A program made the position numbers and the translations under genes. A DNA stretch of 64,000 bases from an uncultured Eubacteriales bacterium (GTDB lineage: Bacteria; Bacillota; Clostridia; Oscillospirales; Oscillospiraceae), in assembly GCA_900546255.1 (NCBI GenBank), contig URCB01000006.1, forward strand, positions 3,738 to 67,737, read 5' to 3'. The notes beneath the pieces are model-generated. The model had not been told where the DNA came from and ran no database searches. It was given only the letters and a program-made list of their open reading frames with translations. Positions 42,264 to 50,612 of this stretch are shown piece by piece; position 1 is the first letter of the stretch; each line of letters opens with the position of its first letter.

Positions 42264-44378
42264 TTACTGGGATGGTGTTCCTTGGGTGCGCCGCAGCTGG
42301 CCCTGGCGGAGGGCCACAGAGAGGGACACCTTCTTCTCCCCCTTCTCCTGGAAGAGAATGGTGGCAATGTCCCCCTGACGGCTGACCACCTCCCCCCGGC
42401 CAAAGGCCCGGTGGGTCACCGGGGCCCCGGCATCAAACAGGGCCAGGTCCGGCAGCGGGGGCGGGGCCGGTTTCCCGCCCCCCTTGGGGCGGGGCGCCAC
42501 CGCCTGGCGCAGGCGGCGGGTTTTGTCGGGGAACAGATCCCGGGCAAAGGTGGAGCCCAGGTCCGACCGGCGGAACCGGAAAAGGAAGAGCTCCTCCTTG
42601 GCCCGGGTCATGGCCACGTAGAAGAGGCGGCGCTCCTCCTCATAGGCCTCCACCGCCGCTGGGTCAGGGTGGTCCCCCAACGGCGGGTCCGCCAGGGGGA
42701 GGACCCCGTCGGCCACGTCCATGAGGATCACCCGCTGGTACTCCAGCCCCTTGCTGCCATGGATGGTGGACAGGAGGAAGGGGCTGTTCGGGTCGCTGTC
42801 CCCCTGCCGGATGCGCTCCCGCAGCTCCCCCAGCCGGGTCACCAGGGCGGAGGGGTTGGGGATGTACCGGCCCAGGGCCTCCAGGATGGCCAGCTTCCCC
42901 GGGTCGCTGCCCCGGGCGCTGAGGAAGTCCCCGTACCCCATGTGGTGGCGGAGACGGTGGATGGCCTCGTCCCCCCGGTCGTCCAGCAGTTGGGCAAACT
43001 GCTCCGCCAGGGCCTGGCAGAGCACTTGGCTACGCTGGGTCAGTTGGGGGCAGTGGGACAGGATCGCCATCAGGTTCCCCTCCCCCCGGCTCTGCAGCAC
43101 CGCCCACTGGGCCGCGGCCTTGGGGATGCCCACCCCCATCTTGTAGTACAGCCGGAAAAACCGCTCCCCATCCGCCGGATGGGCGGCAAAGGCGATGAAG
43201 TCGGTCACATCCCGCACCACCCGGTGGGTGAAGAAGGTCCCCTCCATCTGCCGGCACCGGCAGCCGGTGCCCTGGCGGTCCAGCAGATCCAGCAGGGGCA
43301 GGGCGCTGTCGTTGTTGCGGTAGAGCACCGCCGTCTCCCGGTCACAGTCCTGGGCCCACTGGGCCAGTTGGGCATACTGCTGGACCCGGTCAGCCACCCA
43401 GATGGGTTGGATGGCCGGGCCGGGGCCCCGGGCGGCCACCATGTGCTTGTCCCGCCGGTGCTGGTTCTGGCGGATGAACCGGTCCGCTGCGGCCACGATG
43501 GTGGCGGTGGACCGGTAGTTCTTCTCCAGAAAGAGGACCCGGCCCCCGGGGTACTCCTCCTCAAATCGCAGCAAGGCTCCGGGGTCCGCCGCCCGGAAGC
43601 CGTAGATGCTCTGGTCCTCGTCCCCCACCAGGAAGAGGTTGCGCCGCCGGCCCGCCAGCAGCTTCAGGATGGTGTGCTGAATGCGGGAGGTGTCCTGGGC
43701 CTCGTCCACGCAGAGGTAGCGGTACTTGTCCTGAAAATAGGCCAGGATATCCCCGTGCTGCCGGAGGATTTGGGCGGCGTAGACCATCTGGTCGTCATAG
43801 TCCATCCACCGCCGCCGGCGGAGTTCTGCGTGGTACTGCCGGTACAGCTTGGCAAAGGGGATGTCCTCCACCTGGTAGGCCTCGATCTCCTCCTGGGTCA
43901 TCTGGCGGTTTTTGCAGTACGTGATGGCGGTGCGGAGGGAGCGCACCGTGCTCTCCGCAGCAAACTCCCCGGTGGCCTTCCGGTACAGCTCCCCCACCAG
44001 AGCCGCCAGGCGCCCCTCCTCGGTGACCAGTGTGAAGGCCTGGCGGCCCTTCACCCGCTCGTAGTGCTGGATGATCCGGGCGGACAGGCCGTTGATGGTG
44101 CGAAACTCCAGCCGGTTGGCCCATGTCTCCCCAAAGGTCCGGGCAAAGCGGGCGGCCATGTCCCGGGTGGCGGCCACGGTGTAAGTCACGGTGAGGATCT
44201 GCTCCGGGGCCACCCCCAGGCAGAAGATCAGGTACCCCAACCGGTGGATGAGCACCGTGGTCTTGCCGCTGCCCGGCACCGCCAGCAGCAGGACGGGCCC
44301 CTGGGCGGCCTGGACCGCCGCCTCCTGCTGGGGGTTCAGAGGGGCCTTCCAGGTGGCTTTCCAGGCTTCGTATTCCAC
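42264..44378 (-). CDS. UvrD/PcrA-like superfamily 1 DNA helicase
   Basis: The 704-residue protein has the SF1A motifs in order: Q motif LNPQQEAAV, Walker A AVPGSGKTT (about 33-41), motif Ia TVTYTVAATRDMAARF, Walker B YLCVDEAQDTS, motif III VGDEDQSIYGFRAAD, motif IV EKNYRSTATI, motif V LSTIHGSKGLEYQRVIL and motif VI LFYVAMTRAKEEL. Conserved motifs suggest an active 3'-5' helicase. It is shorter than PcrA, with a C-terminal tudor-like segment (HRAFGRGEVVS). It has its own promoter and is followed by the DUF5714-ArsC gene. Confidence 0.92.
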   Translation of the reverse strand: MEYEAWKATWKAPLNPQQEAAVQAAQGPVLLLAVPGSGKTTVLIHRLGYLIFCLGVAPEQILTVTYTVAATRDMAARFARTFGETWANRLEFRTINGLSARIIQHYERVKGRQAFTLVTEEGRLAALVGELYRKATGEFAAESTVRSLRTAITYCKNRQMTQEEIEAYQVEDIPFAKLYRQYHAELRRRRWMDYDDQMVYAAQILRQHGDILAYFQDKYRYLCVDEAQDTSRIQHTILKLLAGRRRNLFLVGDEDQSIYGFRAADPGALLRFEEEYPGGRVLFLEKNYRSTATIVAAADRFIRQNQHRRDKHMVAARGPGPAIQPIWVADRVQQYAQLAQWAQDCDRETAVLYRNNDSALPLLDLLDRQGTGCRCRQMEGTFFTHRVVRDVTDFIAFAAHPADGERFFRLYYKMGVGIPKAAAQWAVLQSRGEGNLMAILSHCPQLTQRSQVLCQALAEQFAQLLDDRGDEAIHRLRHHMGYGDFLSARGSDPGKLAILEALGRYIPNPSALVTRLGELRERIRQGDSDPNSPFLLSTIHGSKGLEYQRVILMDVADGVLPLADPPLGDHPDPAAVEAYEEERRLFYVAMTRAKEELFLFRFRRSDLGSTFARDLFPDKTRRLRQAVAPRPKGGGKPAPPPLPDLALFDAGAPVTHRAFGRGEVVSRQGDIATILFQEKGEKKVSLSVALRQGQLRRTQGTPSQ

Positions 44379-44411
44379 TGGGTTCCCTCCTCTCCGGCAA
44401 AATTCCTCTCT

Positions 44412-44440
44412 ATGATACCCGCTGCCGGGGCCCCTGTAAA
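44412..44440 (-). promoter_or_regulatory. Sigma-A promoter of the helicase gene
   Basis: TTTACA (44435-44440), 17-bp spacer, TATCAT (44412-44417) on the minus strand, about 35 nt before the start. Confidence 0.7.
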
Positions 44441-44447
44441 GGGGGAG

Positions 44448-45272
44448 TTAGGGCAGCTGGATCTTCAAGCTGAGCTTGAGGAGGTATCCCCGGGGGTCCT
44501 CCGAGGTGGTGTAGTCCACCAAATTCTCCTCATACAGGTCCCCGTCCACTGGGTATCCCTGGGCGTGGACCCACTCCCACAGCTGGCGGCAGGCGGCATA
44601 CTCCGACTGGTAGGACCCCTGGTGATAGAGCACCGCATAGGTTCCCCCCGGCCGCACCCGGAGGGGCCACCCCTGGGTTCCCGGGGGCACCAGGCAGAAG
44701 TAGTAGTCCTCCATGAAGTCCCCCTTCTCCATGCTCTCCCGGCAGATGATGTCCCCAGAGGCCAGGGAGACGGTGCCGTGTTCCCGGGCCCAGGCCAGCA
44801 GCTGGCGGATGTGGAGGAGGTACCGGGCCTCCTCAAACTTCCCGCCGGTGAAGTCCGGGGCCTCCACCACGGCGCAGTGGGCCGGGGGAAGCTCCTCCAG
44901 GCGGATCTCCCCCGGCCGCACCTGCTGGGCCAGCCGGGTGGTGTCCATGGCGGTTTGGAGCAAGCGGCTCACCGCCTCCAGCCGCCGCCGCTCTTCGGCC
45001 AGTTGGGCCTCCTTCTCCTCCAGCAGGGCCAGCAGCGCCTGGGGGCTGCGGCGGGTGAGATAGTCCCGAATCTCCGCCAGGGGGGTGCCCAGGCGGCGGA
45101 GGGCCGCGATGAGGTCATAGGTCCGCAGCTGCTGGGCGGCGTAATACCGGTAGCCGTTCTCCCCCACCCACTGGGGTTTCAGCAGGCCAATGTGGTCGTA
45201 GTGGAGGAGGGTGTCCTTCCTCACCCCGCACAGGGCGGCAAACTCCGCGGTTTTAAAGTAGTGGTTCTCCAT
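44448..45272 (-). CDS. MerR-family regulator with BmrR-type effector domain
   Basis: The 274-residue protein starts at an ATG with GGGAGG 7 nt upstream. The MerR winged helix occupies about 5-70 (FKTAEFAALCGVRKDTLLHYD, then LLKPQWVGENGYRYY), followed by a long dimerisation helix. The C-terminal 150 residues resemble a GyrI/BmrR effector-binding domain that takes bulky hydrophobic drugs. It diverges from a MATE exporter gene whose promoter has MerR-type spacing, so it probably activates that exporter. Confidence 0.92.
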   Translation of the reverse strand: MENHYFKTAEFAALCGVRKDTLLHYDHIGLLKPQWVGENGYRYYAAQQLRTYDLIAALRRLGTPLAEIRDYLTRRSPQALLALLEEKEAQLAEERRRLEAVSRLLQTAMDTTRLAQQVRPGEIRLEELPPAHCAVVEAPDFTGGKFEEARYLLHIRQLLAWAREHGTVSLASGDIICRESMEKGDFMEDYYFCLVPPGTQGWPLRVRPGGTYAVLYHQGSYQSEYAACRQLWEWVHAQGYPVDGDLYEENLVDYTTSEDPRGYLLKLSLKIQLP

Positions 45273-45307
45273 GGTCCCGCCTCCCGAAAAAAAGTTTCCC
45301 GAACCCC

Positions 45308-45338
45308 TTGACTCTGGGGTAACTCTATAGTTTATCCT
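45308..45338 (+). promoter_or_regulatory. MerR-type promoter of the MATE gene (19-bp spacer)
   Basis: TTGACT (45308-45313) and TATCCT (45333-45338) are 19 bp apart instead of 17. The spacer holds an imperfect dyad (GGGGT/AACTC with CTCT/ATAG arms). Overlong spacers with a central dyad are the hallmark of promoters twisted into activity by MerR proteins. Confidence 0.8.
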
Positions 45339-45396
45339 CAGTATAGCAAACCAAACTCCCCGCCGCAAGGCCAATCTGAGACGAGGTGTATTTCCC

Positions 45397-46752
45397 ATGT
45401 TAGCCACAACCACTGCCGCGCCCAGCTGGAAGCAGCTGCTGCGCTATGTCATTCCTGCCGCTTCGGCCATGGTGCTGTTCTCCCTGTACACGGTGATTGA
45501 CGGCATCCTGGTCGCCCACGGGGTGAGCGAGTCCGCCTTGACGTCGGTGAACATCTCCCTGCCGTTTATCAACGTCCTGTCGGGGCTGTCCATCCTCCTG
45601 TCCATGGGGGCCTCCACCCTGTGCGCCTTTGCCCTGGGCAGAGGGAAAAAGCGGGAGGCCGAGGAGATCTTCACCCAGACCGTGGTGGTCATGGTCATTC
45701 TCTCCGCTGCCATCACCGCAGGGGTTCTCCTCTTCACGGAAGAGCTGGCCCTCTTCCTGGGGGCAGGGCCCCAGACCCTGGAGAACGCGGTGACCTATCT
45801 GCGGATTGTCTCGGTCTTCTCCGTCTGCTTCATCCTCTCCTACTGCCTGGAAGTCATGGTAAAGGTGGACGACAGCCCCGTCCTGGCCACCGTAGGGGTG
45901 GCGGTGGCCGCTGTGGTTCACGTGGGCCTGGCCTATGTGTTCATCTTCCACTTCCACTGGGGGGTGGCGGGCAGCGCCCTGGCCACGGGGCTGGCCCAGC
46001 TGTGCAGCCTGATCGTCTTTCTGATCTACTTTGTGGGGGGCAAGTCCGACCTTCGGTTCCGGAAGTTCCGCTTCCAGCCGAAAACCCTGCTGCGCTCCCT
46101 GCCCCTGGGGGTGGCGGACTGCTCCATTGAGTTCATGCTGGGCTTCCTCACGGTGCTGTACAACAACCTGCTCTTCCTCCTCTTCGGGGAGAGCCACCAG
46201 ACCATCTACGCCGTCATCGCCTACCTGAGCCTCTTGGTGTTCATGGTGATGCAGGGCATCGCCCAGGGGATGATGCCCCTGGTGAGCGTGGCCGTGGGGA
46301 AGGGGGACCGCAAGGCCATCCGCTTCTACTTCCTCCGCAGCCTGGTGCTGGTGGTGGGGGCCGAGGTCCTCATTGTGGCCGCCTGCCTGCTGCTGCCTCA
46401 GCGCTTTGCCGCCATCCTGCTGAGCACCGACAGCCCCCTTTTCTCCCAGGCGGTGGCCGCCCTGCGGCAGTATGCCCTGTCCTATCTGCTGGCGGGGATC
46501 AACATCCTCCTGGCGGGGTTCTTCACCGCTCTGGGCCATGGGAAGGCCTCCTGTCTGCTCTCCCTGAGCCGGGGGTTCGTCCTGCTGCCGGCGGCCATCC
46601 TGGTGCTCTCCCACCTCACCGGCGGGCAGGCCATTTGGATCGCCGCCCTGGCCGGGGAGGGGCTGAGCTTTGTGCTGGGCCTGGTCCTGCTCAAACGGAT
46701 CACAGCTTCCCCCGCGCCCTTGCCCGCCCAGGAGGCAGAACCCGCCGTCTGA
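45397..46752 (+). CDS. MATE-family multidrug efflux transporter
   Basis: The 451-residue protein has about twelve membrane helices in two halves. It shows MATE features: IPAASAMVLFSLYTVIDGI in the first helix, ISLPFINVLSGLSILLSMGAS, and GIAQGMMPLVSVAVG in the second half. It resembles the MepA-like branch and should export cationic drugs using Na+ or H+. A GAGGTG site precedes the ATG. Control by the divergent MerR/BmrR-type protein is strongly suggested by the 19-bp-spacer promoter. Confidence 0.92.
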   Translation: MLATTTAAPSWKQLLRYVIPAASAMVLFSLYTVIDGILVAHGVSESALTSVNISLPFINVLSGLSILLSMGASTLCAFALGRGKKREAEEIFTQTVVVMVILSAAITAGVLLFTEELALFLGAGPQTLENAVTYLRIVSVFSVCFILSYCLEVMVKVDDSPVLATVGVAVAAVVHVGLAYVFIFHFHWGVAGSALATGLAQLCSLIVFLIYFVGGKSDLRFRKFRFQPKTLLRSLPLGVADCSIEFMLGFLTVLYNNLLFLLFGESHQTIYAVIAYLSLLVFMVMQGIAQGMMPLVSVAVGKGDRKAIRFYFLRSLVLVVGAEVLIVAACLLLPQRFAAILLSTDSPLFSQAVAALRQYALSYLLAGINILLAGFFTALGHGKASCLLSLSRGFVLLPAAILVLSHLTGGQAIWIAALAGEGLSFVLGLVLLKRITASPAPLPAQEAEPAV

Positions 46753-46790
46753 CCCCTGCACTTCCCACACTTTCTACCCAGATCAACCTC

Positions 46791-46840
46791 AAAAAACAGC
46801 GCCCGGCCCGGGACCGTCACGGTCCCAGCCGGGCGCTGTT
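46791..46840 (-). terminator. Terminator between folA and the MATE gene
   Basis: A long stem (ACAGCGCCCGGC with GCCGGGCGCTGT, plus an inner GGGACCGT/ACGGTCCC stem). On the minus strand it is followed by TTTTTTGAGG. It ends folA and may also stop the convergent MATE transcript. Confidence 0.9.
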
Positions 46841-46843
46841 GTC

Positions 46844-47329
46844 TTACGCTTCCCGTCGGCGGTAGGTGCAGTAGGTATAGGCCAGGTCCCCGTAGACGTA
46901 GGGGCCCTCCACCTCCGCCAGGACCCAGGCCGGCGCCTGGTCCAGGTTGGGGAAGAACCGGTCCGCCCCCGGAAAACGCCGGTGGAGTTTGGTGACGTAG
47001 ACCGTATCGCACTGGTCCAAAGTCTGGCGATAGAGGCTCTCTCCGCCGATGACGAAGGTGTCCGCCGGCGCTGCCGCCAAGGCCTCGTCCAGGGCAGAAA
47101 AAACCTCCCCTCCCTCCGGGGCAAAGGCAGGATTGCGGGAGAGGATCAGGTTCCGCCGGTTCTTCAGCGGCCGCCCCCCTGGAAAGGTGGCCAGGGTCTT
47201 CCGCCCCAGGAGGACGGGGTGGCCCGTGGTGCGCCGCTGAAACCGTTTTAAGTCGGGGGGCAGATAGCACAGCTGATCCCCGTCCTGCCCAATGGCCCAG
47301 TTCTGGTCCACTGCTACAATGGCTTGCAC
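46844..47329 (-). CDS. folA: Dihydrofolate reductase
   Basis: NADPH-dependent enzyme that regenerates tetrahydrofolate; target of trimethoprim. The 161-residue protein starts at a GTG with GGGGAG upstream. QAIVAVDQNWAIGQDGDQLCYLP, LLGRKTLATFPGGRPLKNRRNL and TFVIGGESLYRQTL are classic DHFR blocks. It directly follows thyA in one operon, which makes sense because ThyA oxidises methylene-THF to DHF. Confidence 0.95.
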   Translation of the reverse strand: MQAIVAVDQNWAIGQDGDQLCYLPPDLKRFQRRTTGHPVLLGRKTLATFPGGRPLKNRRNLILSRNPAFAPEGGEVFSALDEALAAAPADTFVIGGESLYRQTLDQCDTVYVTKLHRRFPGADRFFPNLDQAPAWVLAEVEGPYVYGDLAYTYCTYRRREA

Positions 47330-47344
47330 CGTCTCTCCCCCCTC

Positions 47345-48175
47345 TCAGATGGCCACGGGGATCTTCTCCCCCAGTTCGTGGCATTGGTACCCCTCCAACC
47401 GGAGGTAATCGGTGGTAAAGGCATAGAAGTCCGTCACCCCCGGGTCCAGCCACAGCTTGGGGGCGGGATAGGGCTTGCGGGTCAGCAGTTCCTCCACCAG
47501 GGGGACGTGGCGGTCATAGATGTGGGCATCGGCGATGACGTGGACCAGCTCCCCCGCCTCCAGGCCGGAAACCTGGGCCATCAGGTGGACCAGCACCGCG
47601 TACTGCATCACGTTCCACCCGTTGGCGGTGAGCATATCCTGGGACCGCTGGTGGAGGATGGCGTTCAGGGTCTTCCCCGTGACGTTGAAGGTCATGGAGT
47701 AGGCGCAGGGGTAGAGGGCCATCTCGCTCAAATCGTGGTGGTTGTACAGGTTGGTCAAAATCCGCCGGGAGGCGGGGTTGTGCTTGAGATCATAGAGCAC
47801 CCGGTCCACCTGGTCCATGTCCCCCTCGGGGTAGTGGTGCTTCACCCCCAGCTGGTACCCATAGGCCTTGCCGATGGAGCCGGTCTCATCGGCCCAGGCA
47901 TCCCAGATGCTGCTGTTCAGGTCGTGAATGTTGTTGGACTTCTTCTGCCAAATCCACAGCAGCTCATCCACAGCGCTTTTTAGGTACATCCGGCGGATGG
48001 TCTGGATGGGAAACTCCTCCCGGAGGTCGTAGCGGTTGACCAGGCCGAACAGTTTAATGGTATGGGCAGGGGTTCCATCCTCCCACCGCGGGCGGACGGG
48101 TAGGTCCGTGTCCCACGTGCCCTGGGACAGGATCTGCCGGCAGTTCTCCTGAAAAATTTCATCGGCTTTGCTCAT
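47345..48175 (-). CDS. thyA: Thymidylate synthase ThyA
   Basis: Makes dTMP from dUMP and methylene-tetrahydrofolate. The 276-residue protein has the catalytic cysteine in ALYPCAYSMTFNV rather than the common PPCH form, which still fits the family pattern. Substrate-binding residues appear in HQRSQDMLTANGWNVMQYAV and HIYDRHVPLVEELL. Its ATG overlaps the mtaB stop (ATGA), and folA follows 15 nt later. Confidence 0.95.
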   Translation of the reverse strand: MSKADEIFQENCRQILSQGTWDTDLPVRPRWEDGTPAHTIKLFGLVNRYDLREEFPIQTIRRMYLKSAVDELLWIWQKKSNNIHDLNSSIWDAWADETGSIGKAYGYQLGVKHHYPEGDMDQVDRVLYDLKHNPASRRILTNLYNHHDLSEMALYPCAYSMTFNVTGKTLNAILHQRSQDMLTANGWNVMQYAVLVHLMAQVSGLEAGELVHVIADAHIYDRHVPLVEELLTRKPYPAPKLWLDPGVTDFYAFTTDYLRLEGYQCHELGEKIPVAI

Positions 48176-49473
48176 GGGTTCTCCTCCTGGGTCAGCTGGC
48201 CGAAGACGTAGGTGTCCCCTGCCGCAGTGATGGTGACGGTTCGAATCTGGTTGTGGAGGCCCGCCCCCTGGACGAACACCTCCACATACTGGGGGGTATA
48301 TCCCCGCCAGAAGCCCCCCTTTTCCTCCTCGAAGAGGACGGGGACGGTCTGGCCCACCCAGCTGGTCAGCCAGCTGCGCTCCATGGCGCTGGCCACCTCT
48401 GCGGCTCGGTGGGCCCGGTCCGCCTTTTCCCCGTTGGGCACTTGGTGGGGCATGGTGGCCGCCGGCGTCCCCTTCCGCCGGGAGTAGGGGAAAATATGCA
48501 TCCGCGCAAAGCGGCAGTCCTGGAGGAAGGCCAGGGTTTGCTGAAACTCCTCCTCCGTCTCCCCGGGAAAGCCCACGATCAGGTCGGTGGTGAGGGCGGG
48601 GCGGTGGAAGAATGCCCGGAGCAGGTCCACCGACTGGCGGTACCGGGCGGTGTCGTACCTCCGCTTCATCCGGGCCAAGGTGGCGTCACACCCGCTCTGG
48701 AGGGAGAGGTGGAAGTGGGGGCAGAGGTTGGGCAGGGCCGCCAGCCGGCGGCAGAAGTCCTCGGTCACCGTCCTGGGTTCCAGGGAACCCAGCCGCACCC
48801 GCAGCCCAGGGACTGCCCGGCACACCGCCTCGACCAGGTCCGCCAGCCCCGGCCGGCCGGGAAGGTCCCGGCCGTAGCCAGACAGCTCAATGCCGGTGAC
48901 CACGATCTCCTGATAGCCCGCTGCCTCCAGGGTCTTCGCCTGGGCCACGGCCCCCTCCGGGGCCAGGGAACGCACCGCCCCCCTGGCATAGGGGATGATG
49001 CAGTAGGCACAGAAATTGGTGCACCCATCCTCCACCTTCAGCATGCCTCGGGTGCGGCCTTCCAACCCTCCCGCCGGGAGGGGTTCAAACCCCGCTCGGT
49101 GGAAGGGGTTGTCCAGGGCCACTGTCTTTTCCCGCTGAACGGCCACCTGCTCGATCAGATCCAGAAAGGCCCGCCGGTCCCCGCTGCCGCCGATGAGGTC
49201 AGCCTCCAGTTCCTTCGCCGCCTCAGGGGAAACCTGGGGATAGCAGCCGCACAGCGCCACCAGGGCCCTCGGGGCCCGTTTCCGCGCCTGGCGGACGGCC
49301 TGGCGGGACTTCTTGTCGCTGGTGGCAGTCACCGTGCAGCTGTTGATGAGATACACATCCGCCTGGTCGGTAAAAGGCACCAGGTGGTGGCCCCGGGCCA
49401 AAAGCAGGGCCTCCATGGCCTGGCTCTCGTACTGGTTCACTTTGCACCCCAGGGTATATAGGGCGATGCGCAT
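48172..49473 (-). CDS. mtaB: tRNA t6A37 methylthiotransferase MtaB
   Basis: Radical-SAM enzyme that adds a methylthio group to N6-threonylcarbamoyladenosine 37 of tRNA. The ATG at 49471-49473 with GGAGGAG gives 433 residues. The N-terminal MTTase domain has CKVNQYESQAM, NSCTVT and CGCYPQ, its three cysteines ligating one cluster. The radical-SAM motif is CTNFCAYCIIP near 148, and a TRAM domain closes the protein. It heads the mtaB-thyA-folA operon. Confidence 0.95.
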   Translation of the reverse strand: MRIALYTLGCKVNQYESQAMEALLLARGHHLVPFTDQADVYLINSCTVTATSDKKSRQAVRQARKRAPRALVALCGCYPQVSPEAAKELEADLIGGSGDRRAFLDLIEQVAVQREKTVALDNPFHRAGFEPLPAGGLEGRTRGMLKVEDGCTNFCAYCIIPYARGAVRSLAPEGAVAQAKTLEAAGYQEIVVTGIELSGYGRDLPGRPGLADLVEAVCRAVPGLRVRLGSLEPRTVTEDFCRRLAALPNLCPHFHLSLQSGCDATLARMKRRYDTARYRQSVDLLRAFFHRPALTTDLIVGFPGETEEEFQQTLAFLQDCRFARMHIFPYSRRKGTPAATMPHQVPNGEKADRAHRAAEVASAMERSWLTSWVGQTVPVLFEEEKGGFWRGYTPQYVEVFVQGAGLHNQIRTVTITAAGDTYVFGQLTQEENP

Positions 49474-49523
49474 GGGCAGTCTCCTCCGATCTAGGAAAAC
49501 CCCTTTCCTTTTCCCGCCGGGTC

Positions 49524-49532
49524 TGGTATAAT
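49524..49532 (+). promoter_or_regulatory. Extended -10 promoter of the yfbR-like gene
   Basis: TGG-TATAAT (TATAAT at 49527-49532) with no good -35, about 90 nt before the start. It diverges from the mtaB promoter. Confidence 0.6.
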
Positions 49533-49570
49533 GGCGGGGTATCTTGGGGGCTTGCAGGCAATCTTGTTTT

Positions 49571-49599
49571 ACTGTACCACATCCCGCAGTGTGCCACAA
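49571..49599 (-). promoter_or_regulatory. Sigma-A promoter of mtaB-thyA-folA
   Basis: TTGTGG (49594-49599), 17-bp spacer, TACAGT (49571-49576) on the minus strand, about 95 nt before mtaB. It overlaps the leader of the divergent yfbR-like gene. Confidence 0.65.
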
Positions 49600-49622
49600 G
49601 CCGTTTTTTACGGGAGTTTACT

Positions 49623-50201
49623 ATGTCTCATTCCTTTTTTGCCTACATCGCGCGGATGCGCTACATCAGCCGCTGGGGCCTCATGCGCAACACCGACCCG
49701 GAGAACGTCCAGGAGCACTCCCACATGGTGGCCGTCCTGGCCCACGCCTTGGCGGTGATCCGCCGGGACAAGTTCGGCGGGACCATCGACCCCGGTCACG
49801 TGGCCGCCGTGGCGTTGTACCACGACGCCCCGGAGATCTTCACCGGGGACCTTCCTACCCCGGTAAAGTACGCCAACGACACCATCCAGGCCGCCTACAA
49901 GGCCGTGGAAGCCAACGCCGCGGCCCGGCTCACGGCCATGCTCCCGCCGGAGATGCAGCCTGCCTTCGCCGCGCTGCTGTCCGAGCCCGACCCGGAGGTC
50001 CAGGCCTTGGTGAAGGCCGCTGACAAGCTCTCGGCCCACCTCAAGTGTCTGGAGGAGCTGAAGGCAGGCAACCGGGAGTTCCAGTCCGCCGCCCAGCAAA
50101 CTCTGGAGGCTCTGGAGAGCTACCACCTGCCAGAGCTGGACTATTTCCTGCAAGAGTTCCTCCCCGCCTTTTCCCTTACCCTGGACGAACTGCCAGGGTA
50201 A
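49623..50201 (+). CDS. yfbR: 5'-deoxynucleotidase, YfbR-like HD protein
   Basis: The 192-residue protein is an HD-domain phosphohydrolase. The metal ligands are in NVQEHSHMVAVLAH (about 28-41) and ALYHDAPEIFTGDLPTPVKY (about 64-83), followed by KAADKLSAHLKCLEE. This order and the short length match YfbR, which removes phosphate from dAMP, dUMP and other deoxynucleoside monophosphates. It diverges from thyA, fitting a nucleotide balance role. GGGAG precedes the ATG. Confidence 0.92.
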   Translation: MSHSFFAYIARMRYISRWGLMRNTDPENVQEHSHMVAVLAHALAVIRRDKFGGTIDPGHVAAVALYHDAPEIFTGDLPTPVKYANDTIQAAYKAVEANAAARLTAMLPPEMQPAFAALLSEPDPEVQALVKAADKLSAHLKCLEELKAGNREFQSAAQQTLEALESYHLPELDYFLQEFLPAFSLTLDELPG

Positions 50202-50318
50202 GGCCTGTGCACCCGCGCAGCGGCGCTGTGGATGGCTGGCCCATCTGCAGCGCCCTTCCCTCCAGCGCCCCCAAGAACCAGAGCATCATTATCATTTTAA
50301 AAGAGAGGTATTCCTACT

Positions 50319-50591
50319 ATGCGCGCAGTCATCACCGTCGCCGGCAAAGACCGGGTGGGCATCATCGCCGAAGTCACCCAGGCCCTGGCCCATCAGAACG
50401 TCAACGTGCTGGACATCACCCAGACCATCCTCCCCCCCGACCTCTTCACCATGGTCATGTTGGTGGACGCCAGCCAGTGCAAGGTCCCCTTCGGCGACCT
50501 GGCCGACCAGCTGGCCGCCCTGGGCAACCAGTCCGGCCTAGCCATCCAGGCCCAGCGGGAGGACACCTTCCAGGCCATGCACCGGATCTGA
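50319..50591 (+). CDS. ACT-domain protein (UPF0237)
   Basis: A single 90-residue ACT domain: MRAVITVAGKDRVGIIAEVT leads into the ligand-binding turn, with NVLDITQTI following. Such stand-alone domains bind small ligands, often amino acids. It lies 21 nt before the UPF0210 gene, a pairing conserved in many bacteria and archaea. A GAGAGG site precedes the ATG. Function is unknown; regulation of its partner is likely. Confidence 0.92.
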   Translation: MRAVITVAGKDRVGIIAEVTQALAHQNVNVLDITQTILPPDLFTMVMLVDASQCKVPFGDLADQLAALGNQSGLAIQAQREDTFQAMHRI

Positions 50592-50612
50592 GAAGGGAGC
50601 GAGACAGCCATT

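Noticed and set aside
42249-45311. A 1020-codon open frame on the plus strand
   Set aside because: It is antisense to the helicase and MerR genes, which carry all expected motifs. The frame has shadow composition and no ribosome site.
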